Below are positions 44,526 through 51,879 of a stretch of DNA of 55,301 bases, piece after piece. Position 1 is the stretch's first letter. The number at the start of each line of letters is the position of its first letter. A program made the position numbers and the translations under genes. The stretch is from Candidatus Gallispira edinburgensis. Its GTDB lineage: Bacteria; Bacillota; Clostridia; Lachnospirales; CAG-274. Where the stretch lies: contig CAJFNV010000072.1 in NCBI GenBank assembly GCA_904395805.1, positions 1-55,301 on the forward strand, given 5' to 3'. The notes under the pieces were generated by a model, which worked only from the letters and a program-made list of their open reading frames with translations, was not told where the DNA came from and searched no databases.

Positions 44526-45662
44526 TTATTTTTCTTCTAAGCAAATATAAGCAGTGTTATTTGAAAAAGTATAATTTTGTTCAAAATCAAAATCTTCGCT
44601 TAAGACTACACCTAAAGGAACTGTTTCAACAATTTTATTATTTAAATCATATCCAACAAATTGTAAAGTGCTTGTATTTTGTGTTTTAGCTTTTCCAAAT
44701 ATATTAAATCTTGCGACAATTTCATTTTTAGTATTAATACCGGACTCCGTGCAACTGATAGTAATATCATACAAACTGTTATTAAACTGAGTATTGTATC
44801 GGAAATGCGCTCCTAATTTATGCTCGCCTGTTGAATATATTTCTCCATTAACTGCAATTTCAATTTTTATCGTGCAATTAGTATATGATTTTAAATCACC
44901 TGAAGCGATTTTACTGTTTAAATTATCTTTACGTATTTCAAAATCTATATAATCGCTGTTATTTGAAATGCTTATACCCTGGTTTGTGCTTGAATATACC
45001 AATTCATTTAGTTTATTATACATATAGATATTAAGCTGTTCTGATGTGTTTGTATAATCATTTACATCATCCGGCAAAAATGAAACTAATAAATTTTGAT
45101 CTTCATCTATATCCACAGATATTTCACGGATACTTTGCGGCTCACTTATTTCTGCTGTAGTTGTTTCTGTAGTAGTTTCACCTGAACCGGCAGAGGATTC
45201 AACATTATCACTGTTTAAATCATTATGTGAGAAATATTCATTGCTTGTTACATTTCCGCAAAATACAAAAGCTGTTTTATCATTGTAATGTATTATAGCG
45301 ATCTTGTTATCATTATCCCACTCGGTTTCTGCTCCTATACTGTCTGCTATTGCTCTCAAAGGCAGATAAAAACTGTCTGAAATAACTTGTTGAGGTATCT
45401 CCGGAGTTATTATTTTTGTGTTAGTGGTAAAAGTGCCGGCTCCTTTCTGAATTTTTACTGTGTAATTGCTGTCTGCAAGGAAAGCAGTTTGTGTTTCCGC
45501 ATCCCAGATAACATTAAATCCTAATTCCTCAAATACACCTCGCACCGGTACCAAAGTTCTGCCTTCTATTATCAACCCCCGTGTATCATTTGCAAAGGAT
45601 ATACAAAATAATAATAAAGCTGCAATAAATGTTCCGATCAATAAATGTAATAGTTTTCTCAT
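44526..45662 (-). CDS. Secreted stalk-domain (copper amine oxidase N-like) protein
   Basis: 378-aa exported protein with a signal peptide (about 1-24). A copper-amine-oxidase N-terminal-like domain follows (about 25-125; RTLVPVRGVFEELGF and LPLRAIADSIGAETEW). A Ser/Thr/Glu-rich linker covers 150-175, and a C-terminal beta-rich region of about 200 residues is unassigned. The start is the ATG after AGAGGTG; a TTG six codons earlier is less likely. The stalk domain probably serves cell-wall attachment. Same domain type as in the 13.4- and 15.8-kb proteins. Confidence 0.83.
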   Translation of the reverse strand: MRKLLHLLIGTFIAALLLFCISFANDTRGLIIEGRTLVPVRGVFEELGFNVIWDAETQTAFLADSNYTVKIQKGAGTFTTNTKIITPEIPQQVISDSFYLPLRAIADSIGAETEWDNDNKIAIIHYNDKTAFVFCGNVTSNEYFSHNDLNSDNVESSAGSGETTTETTTAEISEPQSIREISVDIDEDQNLLVSFLPDDVNDYTNTSEQLNIYMYNKLNELVYSSTNQGISISNNSDYIDFEIRKDNLNSKIASGDLKSYTNCTIKIEIAVNGEIYSTGEHKLGAHFRYNTQFNNSLYDITISCTESGINTKNEIVARFNIFGKAKTQNTSTLQFVGYDLNNKIVETVPLGVVLSEDFDFEQNYTFSNNTAYICLEEK

Positions 45663-45702
45663 CTTTAGCACCTCTTTCAAATACTTATTTAATCATATTT
45701 AA

Positions 45703-45732
45703 ATTATAAATGATATATAGTATATAAGTCAA
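45703..45732 (-). promoter_or_regulatory. Promoter of the stalk-domain gene
   Basis: On the minus strand TTGACT (45727-45732), 18 bp, TATAAT (45703-45708). Confidence 0.6.
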
Positions 45733-45794
45733 GGGATTTATAATATACAGGTGGGCATAGATGTTGTCTGACGCTAATGGGAAAATTAATAAAG

Positions 45795-45880
45795 GTAAGA
45801 AAAGGGAAATATATTCGCCGTACTTGATTAAAAATTTGATATAGACAATAGAGTCGTCTGAAACATTCCTTTGTTACAGA
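45795..45880 (+). repeat. Dispersed ~70-bp intergenic repeat, copy 4 (diverged)
   Basis: The core ATTAAAAATTTGATATAGAC and the following AATAGAGTCGTC match the family; the left end is degraded. Between this repeat and 46080 I see nothing assignable. Confidence 0.5.
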
Positions 45881-46080
45881 CAAAAAATATAAATAATTAA
45901 TGTAAAACAGAGTAATAATTTTGACACTAATTCCTCTGATAACAGGCGATAATAAACTGTAAGATAGGATAAAATATAACTGATTTATAGTTCAGAGAGT
46001 TAAAAAACAGCATATTTTCATAAATAGTTTAACAAGCAAGTTGCGAGGCATTTCTTAAGATTTTAATTATTACTGATAAG

Positions 46081-46200
46081 TGATGGAAATGAGGGGAATC
46101 GAAAATCATATCCATTTCTCTGAAACCGTGATTATTACTTGCAAAATGGACTATTAAAAAAATTGTGGACACCAATTGGACACCAATATTATAATAATGA
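46081..46200 (-). other. Possible old attachment site: tmRNA-3'-end-like sequence beside integrase-tail-like codons
   Basis: Read on the minus strand, 46081-46102 ends TTCGATTCCCCTCATTTCC followed by ATCA. It resembles the T-arm and acceptor end of clostridial tmRNA, a common integration target. About 60 bp on, the plus strand carries two tandem TGGACACCAAT units and the codons for VDTNWTPIL then stop, similar to the tails of some tyrosine recombinases. No full tmRNA or integrase is here. I read it as a degenerate junction of an integrated element. Confidence 0.35.
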
Positions 46201-46339
46201 AAATAATCAAACTATATTATTTGTTTTAATTATATTTTGGTATAGATAACTTTAATATTATAAAAATGTAAAAAATCTAACTTTCTTGTTCTTAATTATA
46301 TAGATTTTTTGTGCTTTTATGGTATTAAAATAATTAATA

Positions 46340-46516
46340 CTAAATAATAAATGAATAATTAATATATCGTACACCATAACTATCTACATTTGTATCTAAT
46401 TTATTGTTGCAACTTTTACAAACTTTATAAGTTACAAAATCTTTGTTTCCCAATGCCTCAGGAATAATATGTTCTTTTGAAGGTTCTTTATTACGACCAC
46501 AAAACATGCATTTCAC
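46340..46516 (-). pseudogene. HNH endonuclease remnant
   Basis: A 58-aa reading frame begins at a GTG after GGAGTG with CMFCGRNKEPSKEHIIPEALG, then CKSCNN. This is the start of an HNH-type nuclease (two Cys pairs and the EHIIP histidine). Full-length relatives of this kind are several times longer. The frame ends soon after VDSYG, so only the N-terminal motif survives. Confidence 0.6.
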
Positions 46517-46605
46517 AAAATCACTCCTTATATAATAAATTGTATTTTGCTTATATAATAGCATATAAAAAACAAAATTTCAATAAATATAGCACAAATC
46601 AAATA

Positions 46606-46715
46606 TTGACGTATTTAGATTTATATGGTATAATTATGACATAATAAAACAATAACCATAAATTAAATATGTGAAAAATGTCGATATTTAGCTGTAAAGT
46701 AGAGATATATCGACA
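46606..46715 (+). promoter_or_regulatory. Promoter and putative operator of BlaI/M56/peptide cassette 2
   Basis: TTGACG (46606-46611), 17 bp, TATAAT (46629-46634). Downstream, in the expected 5' leader, a perfect 9-bp inverted repeat TGTCGATAT (46679-46687) / ATATCGACA (46707-46715) has a 19-bp centre. TGTCGA boxes also occur before cassette 1, so they are good candidates for BlaI-type repressor sites. Confidence 0.6.
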
Positions 46716-46793
46716 AAAAATTATAACAAGATTTAAAAAAATATGGGATAAATATTTACAATATCAATATTATTTAATCAGGAGGTGACGACT

Positions 46794-47198
46794 ATGAGAA
46801 CGAAAAGCAAAAAGTACCATTTAACAAACAAAGAATATGAGATCATGAAAATATTGTGGAAGAGTGGCAAACCGATGTTGATTTCAGACATCTTGCTTGA
46901 AACCGATAACGTAGCAGAAAATTCTCTCCATCCTATGATAAAAAATCTTATCAACAACGGGTTTATCAAAGTAGTAGGCAGTATGAAAGTATCAAAGACT
47001 ACAAGTAGGCTATATGCACCGGCGATAACTGTTGATGAGTACGCTGCAATGCAGTTAGAGGGGATAATGAAAACAAGTAACACTAAACTTGATTTCAAAA
47101 ACGTACTAGCATATTTTACAAAACGTAACAAGAAAAATAATGACGATGTTATAACTGAAGTTGAAGAATTTATAAAAGAATATAAAGAAGATTTATAG
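46794..47198 (+). CDS. BlaI/MecI-family transcriptional repressor (cassette 2)
   Basis: 134-aa paralog of the 21.3-kb repressor with the same winged helix (LTNKEYEIMKILWKSGKPM) and the matching SRLYAPAIT-VDEYAAMQ segment. The start is the ATG after AGGAGGTGA; a GTG inside the ribosome site is rejected. The protease gene follows by 12 bp. It should repress the cassette through the TGTCGA dyad upstream. Confidence 0.9.
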   Translation: MRTKSKKYHLTNKEYEIMKILWKSGKPMLISDILLETDNVAENSLHPMIKNLINNGFIKVVGSMKVSKTTSRLYAPAITVDEYAAMQLEGIMKTSNTKLDFKNVLAYFTKRNKKNNDDVITEVEEFIKEYKEDL

Positions 47199-47210
47199 GG
47201 GTTGTTTACA

Positions 47211-48374
47211 TTGATTGATTTAACTCCATACTCTATTCTGAGTGTAACAGTCGTTACAAGTGTTTTTATAATATTATTTATAATTATTACACGTATAAAA
47301 GTAGTTATTTTGAGGCTGCCAATGTGGTTGCCTGTGACTTTGGCTGTTATTATGGGATTGAGGTTGTTATTCCCTGTTGAATTTCTGTTTGCAAGCAACA
47401 CTTTGCTTTCGTTTGATGTGTTTCCTCATATTGATAATGTTATTTATGCGGATATACCCGTTATAAACAATGTGGTTCCAAGCATTAAAATTACGGTTGT
47501 AAATGTATTTTGTGCAGTATGGGTGGTTGGGGCAGCAGTATTTGTTGTTAAATATATAAACGAATACAGAAAATTTTGCAGAGCAATAAGGCATATTGAT
47601 TCTACCAATGATCCTTTAATTTTAGATGCGTTAAATAATATTAAAACAGAATACAACTTCAAATTTGATGTTAAGATTATCATTAACAGAGTAATTCCAT
47701 CTCCCGCTGAGTTTGGATTTTTCAGACAAGTAATATTTCTAAATGATTATAAATATACAGCGGAAGAATTGAATTGTATTTTATCTCATGAGCTTACTCA
47801 TTTTTATAATAAATCAAACTGGATCAGGCTTTTTACGGATATGGTTAAATCAATTCTCTGGTGGAATCCTATAATTTACATGCTTCAGAAACATGTTGAT
47901 GATCTTCTTGAAATATATGTGGATGCTTTTGCAACTAAAGATAAAAGTCATGAATTTAAAATCGGTTATCTTGAATGTATTGAAAAGGTTTTGAAAATTT
48001 CTAAATCCAAAGGAAGGGTAATTCCGCAAATGAACTTTGTCCATTCTATGGCAGCCACACCAAAATCAAAGTCGAAAAAAGAAGATATTATCATGAAGAG
48101 ATGTAATGTGATCAGATATGGTCTTAAGAATAATATTCCAATTTGTATTTTAATACTATTAATTTTTATTTTGTACATATTTGTTTCAAGTAGATATGTT
48201 ATTCAACCAGCTTACATTCCTCCGCCCGAAGAAGATATATTGACTCCCGACTTTACAGAAGAAAATTCATATATTGTAAAAGAAGGAGATATATATGTTT
48301 TATATTATAATGGTGAGCCTTACTATGCAGATTATAACTTAAATTATTTTCCGGATATTCCAATAATAAACTGA
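47211..48374 (+). CDS. BlaR1-like M56 membrane metalloprotease without beta-lactam sensor (cassette 2)
   Basis: 387-aa M56 peptidase, close paralog of the 21.7-kb protein. It has three N-terminal transmembrane helices, H193-E-L-T-H197 in the same position, ILWWNPIIYMLQKHVDDLLEI and a fourth transmembrane helix at about 310-332. The outer tail of about 55 residues includes ENSYIVKEGDIYVLYYNGE. The start TTG occupies the place of the ATG in copy 1. The tail is conserved between copies more than a free linker would be, so it may be the sensor. It again lacks the penicillin-binding domain. Confidence 0.9.
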   Translation: MIDLTPYSILSVTVVTSVFIILFIIITRIKVVILRLPMWLPVTLAVIMGLRLLFPVEFLFASNTLLSFDVFPHIDNVIYADIPVINNVVPSIKITVVNVFCAVWVVGAAVFVVKYINEYRKFCRAIRHIDSTNDPLILDALNNIKTEYNFKFDVKIIINRVIPSPAEFGFFRQVIFLNDYKYTAEELNCILSHELTHFYNKSNWIRLFTDMVKSILWWNPIIYMLQKHVDDLLEIYVDAFATKDKSHEFKIGYLECIEKVLKISKSKGRVIPQMNFVHSMAATPKSKSKKEDIIMKRCNVIRYGLKNNIPICILILLIFILYIFVSSRYVIQPAYIPPPEEDILTPDFTEENSYIVKEGDIYVLYYNGEPYYADYNLNYFPDIPIIN

Positions 48375-48387
48375 TGAGGTGTTACAA

Positions 48388-48648
48388 ATGAAATATTCAA
48401 AAATTGTGTCTAAATTATTGTTACTTTTTATTTTTGTTCTGTCATTAAATGCGGCTGTTACTGTTGTGTCAGCACAGGAAAATTTACCTGTAGAAATTGA
48501 AAACACAACAGGGGGAGAAACTACAATAACCCCCAGAGGTGAGGTAACAGGCTATAGATATAAATATATTAATGGTAGGAAATATAAAAGGCTCTGGTCA
48601 TACACAGGCGGTTATTGGATAGATCCTTACTGGACTCCTGCTGAATAA
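48388..48648 (+). CDS. Small secreted peptide of the BlaI/M56 cassette (cassette 2)
   Basis: 86-aa paralog of the 22.9-kb peptide: signal peptide cut after VSA, acidic spacer, then TPRGEVTGYRYKYING, YKRLWSYT and YWIDPYW. The conserved part is the last ~43 residues; differences cluster around the cysteine of copy 1, which is Tyr here. It starts 13 bp after the protease stop with GAGGTG. Function unknown; the fixed association with an M56 protease suggests ligand, substrate or effector. Confidence 0.75.
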   Translation: MKYSKIVSKLLLLFIFVLSLNAAVTVVSAQENLPVEIENTTGGETTITPRGEVTGYRYKYINGRKYKRLWSYTGGYWIDPYWTPAE

Positions 48649-48709
48649 TATCAATTATTTTCAAAATTAGATCTTAATGATTTGTTAAAAATACAAATTG
48701 GGTATTATA

Positions 48710-48775
48710 TCACCTTTTATACTTGCTGCGGAGGACAAATGCAGAATTAAGTATAAAAGGTGATTTTTATATGAT
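48710..48775 (+). terminator. Long-stem terminator of cassette 2
   Basis: A perfect 15-bp stem (48710-48724 with 48749-48763) encloses a 24-base loop with a small inner CTGC/GCAG stem and is followed by T-rich sequence. It shares ACCTTTTATA/TATAAAAGGT with the cassette 1 terminator. Confidence 0.7.
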
Positions 48776-48783
48776 ATATTATA

Positions 48784-49149
48784 TCATAAATTATTTAAGA
48801 TTTCTACTATTATAAAAATATACTCACTGTTTGTCGGGCGTTGATTTAACCATTTAAATCCTACTTTTTCATAAAATTCATTGCTCCTACCTTTTTTCCA
48901 TGCCTTTTCAATCGCAATGCGTATGCATCTTTCAACGGCACGTGGACTAGTTATATATAATTTGGCAATATTCGGGTATACAACTTTTGTCATTGTATTC
49001 AGATCATCTGAGTCAAGATATACCATTATTATTGCCTCTTTAAGATAAGCAAAACCTTTCATATTTGGCGTTATACCGGATGAGCAAAGAATTCTGCTTA
49101 TTGCTTTTCTTAGTTCCTTTTCTTCAATTTTTTTGATTTCATTTTTCAT
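48784..49149 (-). CDS. Standalone Spo0A C-terminal-type DNA-binding protein (prophage)
   Basis: 121-aa protein resembling only the effector domain of Spo0A, the master regulator of sporulation: AYLKEAIIMVYLD, YPNIAKLYITSPRAVERCIRIAIEKAW. The receiver domain that activates Spo0A is missing. The start is the ATG after AGGAGGACAA. It is the last gene on the phage strand, separated from the lysis genes by a terminator. It may bind 0A-box-like sites to time phage genes or to interfere with host sporulation; this is inference. Confidence 0.8.
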   Translation of the reverse strand: MKNEIKKIEEKELRKAISRILCSSGITPNMKGFAYLKEAIIMVYLDSDDLNTMTKVVYPNIAKLYITSPRAVERCIRIAIEKAWKKGRSNEFYEKVGFKWLNQRPTNSEYIFIIVEILNNL

Positions 49150-49260
49150 GTTTGTCCTCCTTTTAAAAATATACATAAAAATAAATTATCATAATTTATT
49201 TATACCAGAAATATGCATAAAAATAAAGGTTTTTTCAAAAAAATCAAAATCGTAAAAAAT

Positions 49261-49289
49261 AGGGCATAGCTAAAATATAGCCATACCCT
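49261..49289 (-). terminator. Terminator of the phage late operon
   Basis: A 12-bp stem with two G-U pairs (49261-49272 with 49278-49289). On the minus strand it runs into a T-run, and it lies directly after the holin-like gene. Confidence 0.7.
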
Positions 49290-49295
49290 ATAGAA

Positions 49296-49652
49296 TTACT
49301 TATTAATTTTTATGTAGCTTTCAATAAGAGTTGTTAAATAACCTTCAAGATCTCCTGAATACTCAATAATAAGTTTCTTCAAATCGTCACTCAAAAGGTT
49401 TATAGCTTTTGTCAAAGACTTATTAAGAGCTGTAACTTGTGCTTCTTTTGTAAATTCTCCAGCTTTCTTAAGTTCATCAACATAAGTTTGATTAGTCTCT
49501 TCCACAACATTTGCAACGATTTCACCTATCTCGGCAAATTTACTTTCCTTTGTTTTCTCTTTAAGCCAATCCGTAAAATATTTGGTCAATACTGGAATAG
49601 ACACAGTCAATACTATGTATATTAAATAATGTAAAAGTTCTTGTATAGTCAT
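49296..49652 (-). CDS. LLH-type phage holin
   Basis: 118-aa protein with one N-terminal transmembrane helix (about 8-28) followed by an amphipathic, charged helical domain. The layout and size match phage holins of the LLH family. It is the third small membrane protein near the amidase and ends the late operon. Holins form membrane lesions that release the endolysin. Confidence 0.7.
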   Translation of the reverse strand: MTIQELLHYLIYIVLTVSIPVLTKYFTDWLKEKTKESKFAEIGEIVANVVEETNQTYVDELKKAGEFTKEAQVTALNKSLTKAINLLSDDLKKLIIEYSGDLEGYLTTLIESYIKINK

Positions 49653-49654
49653 AG

Positions 49655-49936
49655 TTAATCCTCCTTTATTTTGTCAATTAAATCATTCCCATATATTTCT
49701 CTTAGTTTAATCATATTTTCTTTTTTACTTTTATCGAAATAAAAGCCCGTACCTGTAGTAAATGCTGTAAATACAGAAGGAATAAGATATGTCAATGGGG
49801 ATACATTGCCTGTTTTCCACATTAACAACATAGAAAATATGACTACTGCCAGAGTAATACCACATAAGATTAGAAAAATAATTTTACTAAATTCAAACTT
49901 TTTATCTTTGCTTTTATCATATAATTCTTTGTTCAA
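49655..49936 (-). CDS. Small phage membrane protein, holin or antiholin candidate
   Basis: 93-aa protein with two transmembrane helices (about 18-40 and 45-66) between charged ends. It starts 24 bp after the amidase stop and ends 2 bp before the LLH holin. The two-helix topology fits class II holins. Family assignment is not certain. Confidence 0.6.
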   Translation of the reverse strand: MNKELYDKSKDKKFEFSKIIFLILCGITLAVVIFSMLLMWKTGNVSPLTYLIPSVFTAFTTGTGFYFDKSKKENMIKLREIYGNDLIDKIKED

Positions 49937-49960
49937 ATGATCACCTGCCTAATTCAGGCA

Positions 49961-50815
49961 TTACTTAATAGTAATCTTACCATTAGCAGTTTCCACGTCT
50001 TTGCCAAGAACCTCAGCTATATCTCTCAATTTAACATAGTTGTACCCTTTAATATTTACGGCTTCAACATTTTGGTCATTTACAGATATATTATTAATTT
50101 TATTATCAATAGTAACTGCTTTAGTATTAGCATCATAGCCAACATCAAATCCCATATTGCTGAAGTTAGCAGCCTTTATAAAATTTGTACCATCTTTTAA
50201 AATTCTATCAATTTTGTATTCTTTGCCATTTACATTAGCTTTACCCTCTGATATCACTTCGTCATCAACCTCCGTTTTATTAGTAGTAGTTAATTTGTTC
50301 CAAAATTCAGTTAGCCACAAATTATTTTTTGTACTGTCACCACACCAATAAGCAGGACAGCTTTTACCTGTTACATCGAAATGCCTGATAACGTTAGAGG
50401 CAGGAATGTTATATTTAGCCATTAATTCCTTAGTTAAAGCAACAGCATTGTTTATAGTTGCTGCACTCGGATAAATTCTACCATCTTTTGTATCGTCTGC
50501 TAATTCTATACTTAGAGAGTTATTATTGGTGCACTTCCCGTAATATTTACCACCGCCTGTTATGGAGCAATTATTATACTTGCTTCCACCAACTGACCAA
50601 GCTACATGATTATCTTTAACTGACTGTACAATATTATTGCTATCAACAAAATAATGAGCACTTGCTCCTATATCATTGTTTTTAAAATAATTTCCATTTC
50701 CGAGGGCACTATCCCCATTATTTGCTGTGTAGTGAATAACTATGTATTTTATATTTCCTGTACTCCTAGAGGATCCATAATTGGCAGAATTACAAGGAAT
50801 ATACTGAATATTCAT
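49961..50815 (-). CDS. N-acetylmuramoyl-L-alanine amidase endolysin
   Basis: 284-aa endolysin. The N-terminal ~165 residues form an Amidase_2 (PGRP-like) zinc domain: His in IVIHYTAN, a second His and the Cys in RHFDVTGKSCPAYW, and the conserved HYFVD and HVAWSVGG segments. The C-terminal ~85 residues resemble a copper-amine-oxidase-type stalk repeat (VKLRDIAEVLG), probably for wall binding. There is no signal peptide, so release depends on a holin. It cuts the bond between muramic acid and L-alanine. Confidence 0.92.
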   Translation of the reverse strand: MNIQYIPCNSANYGSSRSTGNIKYIVIHYTANNGDSALGNGNYFKNNDIGASAHYFVDSNNIVQSVKDNHVAWSVGGSKYNNCSITGGGKYYGKCTNNNSLSIELADDTKDGRIYPSAATINNAVALTKELMAKYNIPASNVIRHFDVTGKSCPAYWCGDSTKNNLWLTEFWNKLTTTNKTEVDDEVISEGKANVNGKEYKIDRILKDGTNFIKAANFSNMGFDVGYDANTKAVTIDNKINNISVNDQNVEAVNIKGYNYVKLRDIAEVLGKDVETANGKITIK

Positions 50816-50914
50816 ATTTTTATCATCTCCCGTTTAAAAAAGTCGCATAAAACCTAGTGTTTTAGCTCTTAATTCTCTGATAAAATGTCAATTTTATTGA
50901 GTTATACATATTTA

Positions 50915-51415
50915 TTAAATTTCTTTCATAAATTTATTGTCTTCAACTATTTTGCCTTTTGATAAAGGTTGAGTCGGCAATTCTTTAAGCCTCTCAAATA
51001 ATTCAGTTCCCACATCATTTCCACCCAGAGCATGATATTGTTCATATATCTTTTTACTTACTTCCATCGCATATATGGGGCAATAACCTTTTTCTGTCCA
51101 TTTGTTATATGCATCATATAAAGCTTGACGGAGTAGGGCAACCACACCTTCTCTCATAGCTTCATGCTCTGTGTTCCCTGTTATTGTTTTTGTTAGTTCT
51201 TGTAATGAAGTTTTAATTTCATTCAATTCTTTTTCATGATTCTTTATAGAATTATGCATATCTTCTTTTTCTAATTGTGATTTAGTCTTAACCCCAAGTC
51301 TTGTTAATAACCAATCTATTGTTTTTAAAAGCCCCTCTATAGAAAATAGAAGGGCTAACACAACAATAATAACTTGAGATATACCTACATCTAACAATGT
51401 ATTAATATAAGTCAT
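50915..51415 (-). CDS. Phage membrane protein with coiled coil
   Basis: 166-aa protein with one N-terminal transmembrane helix (about 13-30), a charged coiled-coil region (about 40-80) and a C-terminal helical part (about 90-150) with REGVVALLRQALYDAYNKW. Proteins of this layout lie between tail genes and endolysin in many clostridial prophages and may be holin-related or lysis regulators. Function not established. Confidence 0.65.
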   Translation of the reverse strand: MTYINTLLDVGISQVIIVVLALLFSIEGLLKTIDWLLTRLGVKTKSQLEKEDMHNSIKNHEKELNEIKTSLQELTKTITGNTEHEAMREGVVALLRQALYDAYNKWTEKGYCPIYAMEVSKKIYEQYHALGGNDVGTELFERLKELPTQPLSKGKIVEDNKFMKEI

Positions 51416-51430
51416 TATGTTCTCCTATAA

Positions 51431-51544
51431 TTATTTTAGACCTAATATCTTATCAATGTCCTCCTTAAACTGCGGATATTTCTCAATTACCACATCATAG
51501 TCTAATTTGTCTGCTTTAATCCTCATCGCTAAATACTCAGCCAT
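51431..51544 (-). CDS. 37-aa phage protein of unknown function
   Basis: A short frame starting MAEYLAMRIKADKLDY and ending KYPQFKEDIDKILGLK. Its ATG overlaps the stop of the preceding gene as TAATG, a sign of translational coupling. Similar XkdX-sized proteins sit just before the lysis module in Firmicute prophages. Confidence 0.65.
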   Translation of the reverse strand: MAEYLAMRIKADKLDYDVVIEKYPQFKEDIDKILGLK

Positions 51545-51879
51545 TATGCATCACCCCCGAATAATAAATAATCTACAGCTTCCTGCGTAACCTCCAAAGC
51601 AGCAGTCAGTTCCGCAATTCCTTCTTCTGCCGTCTTTTCTTTTTCGGAAACATAATCAATGTACTTTTCAGGATTTCGCTTAGCATTCTCGGCATCTTCT
51701 GCCGTTGTTCTGAATTCATTATAGTCATACTCAATAAATGTTTCTTCTTTCGGTTCTCCGTCTATCTCGTATGACTCTGTCTTTTCCTGCCCGTTTAAAC
51801 ATATAAAAACATCGCAATAGCCACCGCCAACATCAACAACTTTGACAGATGGTTGCATTGTTATAAATCTTGCTTTCAT
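51544..51879 (-). CDS. Hypothetical phage protein (111 aa)
   Basis: 111-aa acidic soluble protein, beta-rich at the N-terminus and helical at the end (AEEGIAELTAALEVTQEAV). It starts at an ATG after AGAAGGTGAT. Its first 36 bp and start region lie inside the 3' end of the reverse transcriptase gene in another frame. It is probably a tail-associated protein. It does not look like the four-helix Avd accessory protein of DGRs. Confidence 0.65.
   Translation of the reverse strand: MKARFITMQPSVKVVDVGGGYCDVFICLNGQEKTESYEIDGEPKEETFIEYDYNEFRTTAEDAENAKRNPEKYIDYVSEKEKTAEEGIAELTAALEVTQEAVDYLLFGGDA

Noticed and set aside
46081..46102. A complete tRNA or tmRNA gene
   Set aside because: Only the 3' end-like segment is present; the acceptor partner, anticodon or tag frame is missing.
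46140..46200. CRISPR-like repeat (two TGGACACCAAT units)
   Set aside because: Only two adjacent units without spacers; explained better as a short tandem repeat near an old junction.
51544..51879. 111-aa protein as DGR Avd accessory factor
   Set aside because: It is acidic with a beta-rich N-terminus, whereas Avd is a basic four-helix bundle.
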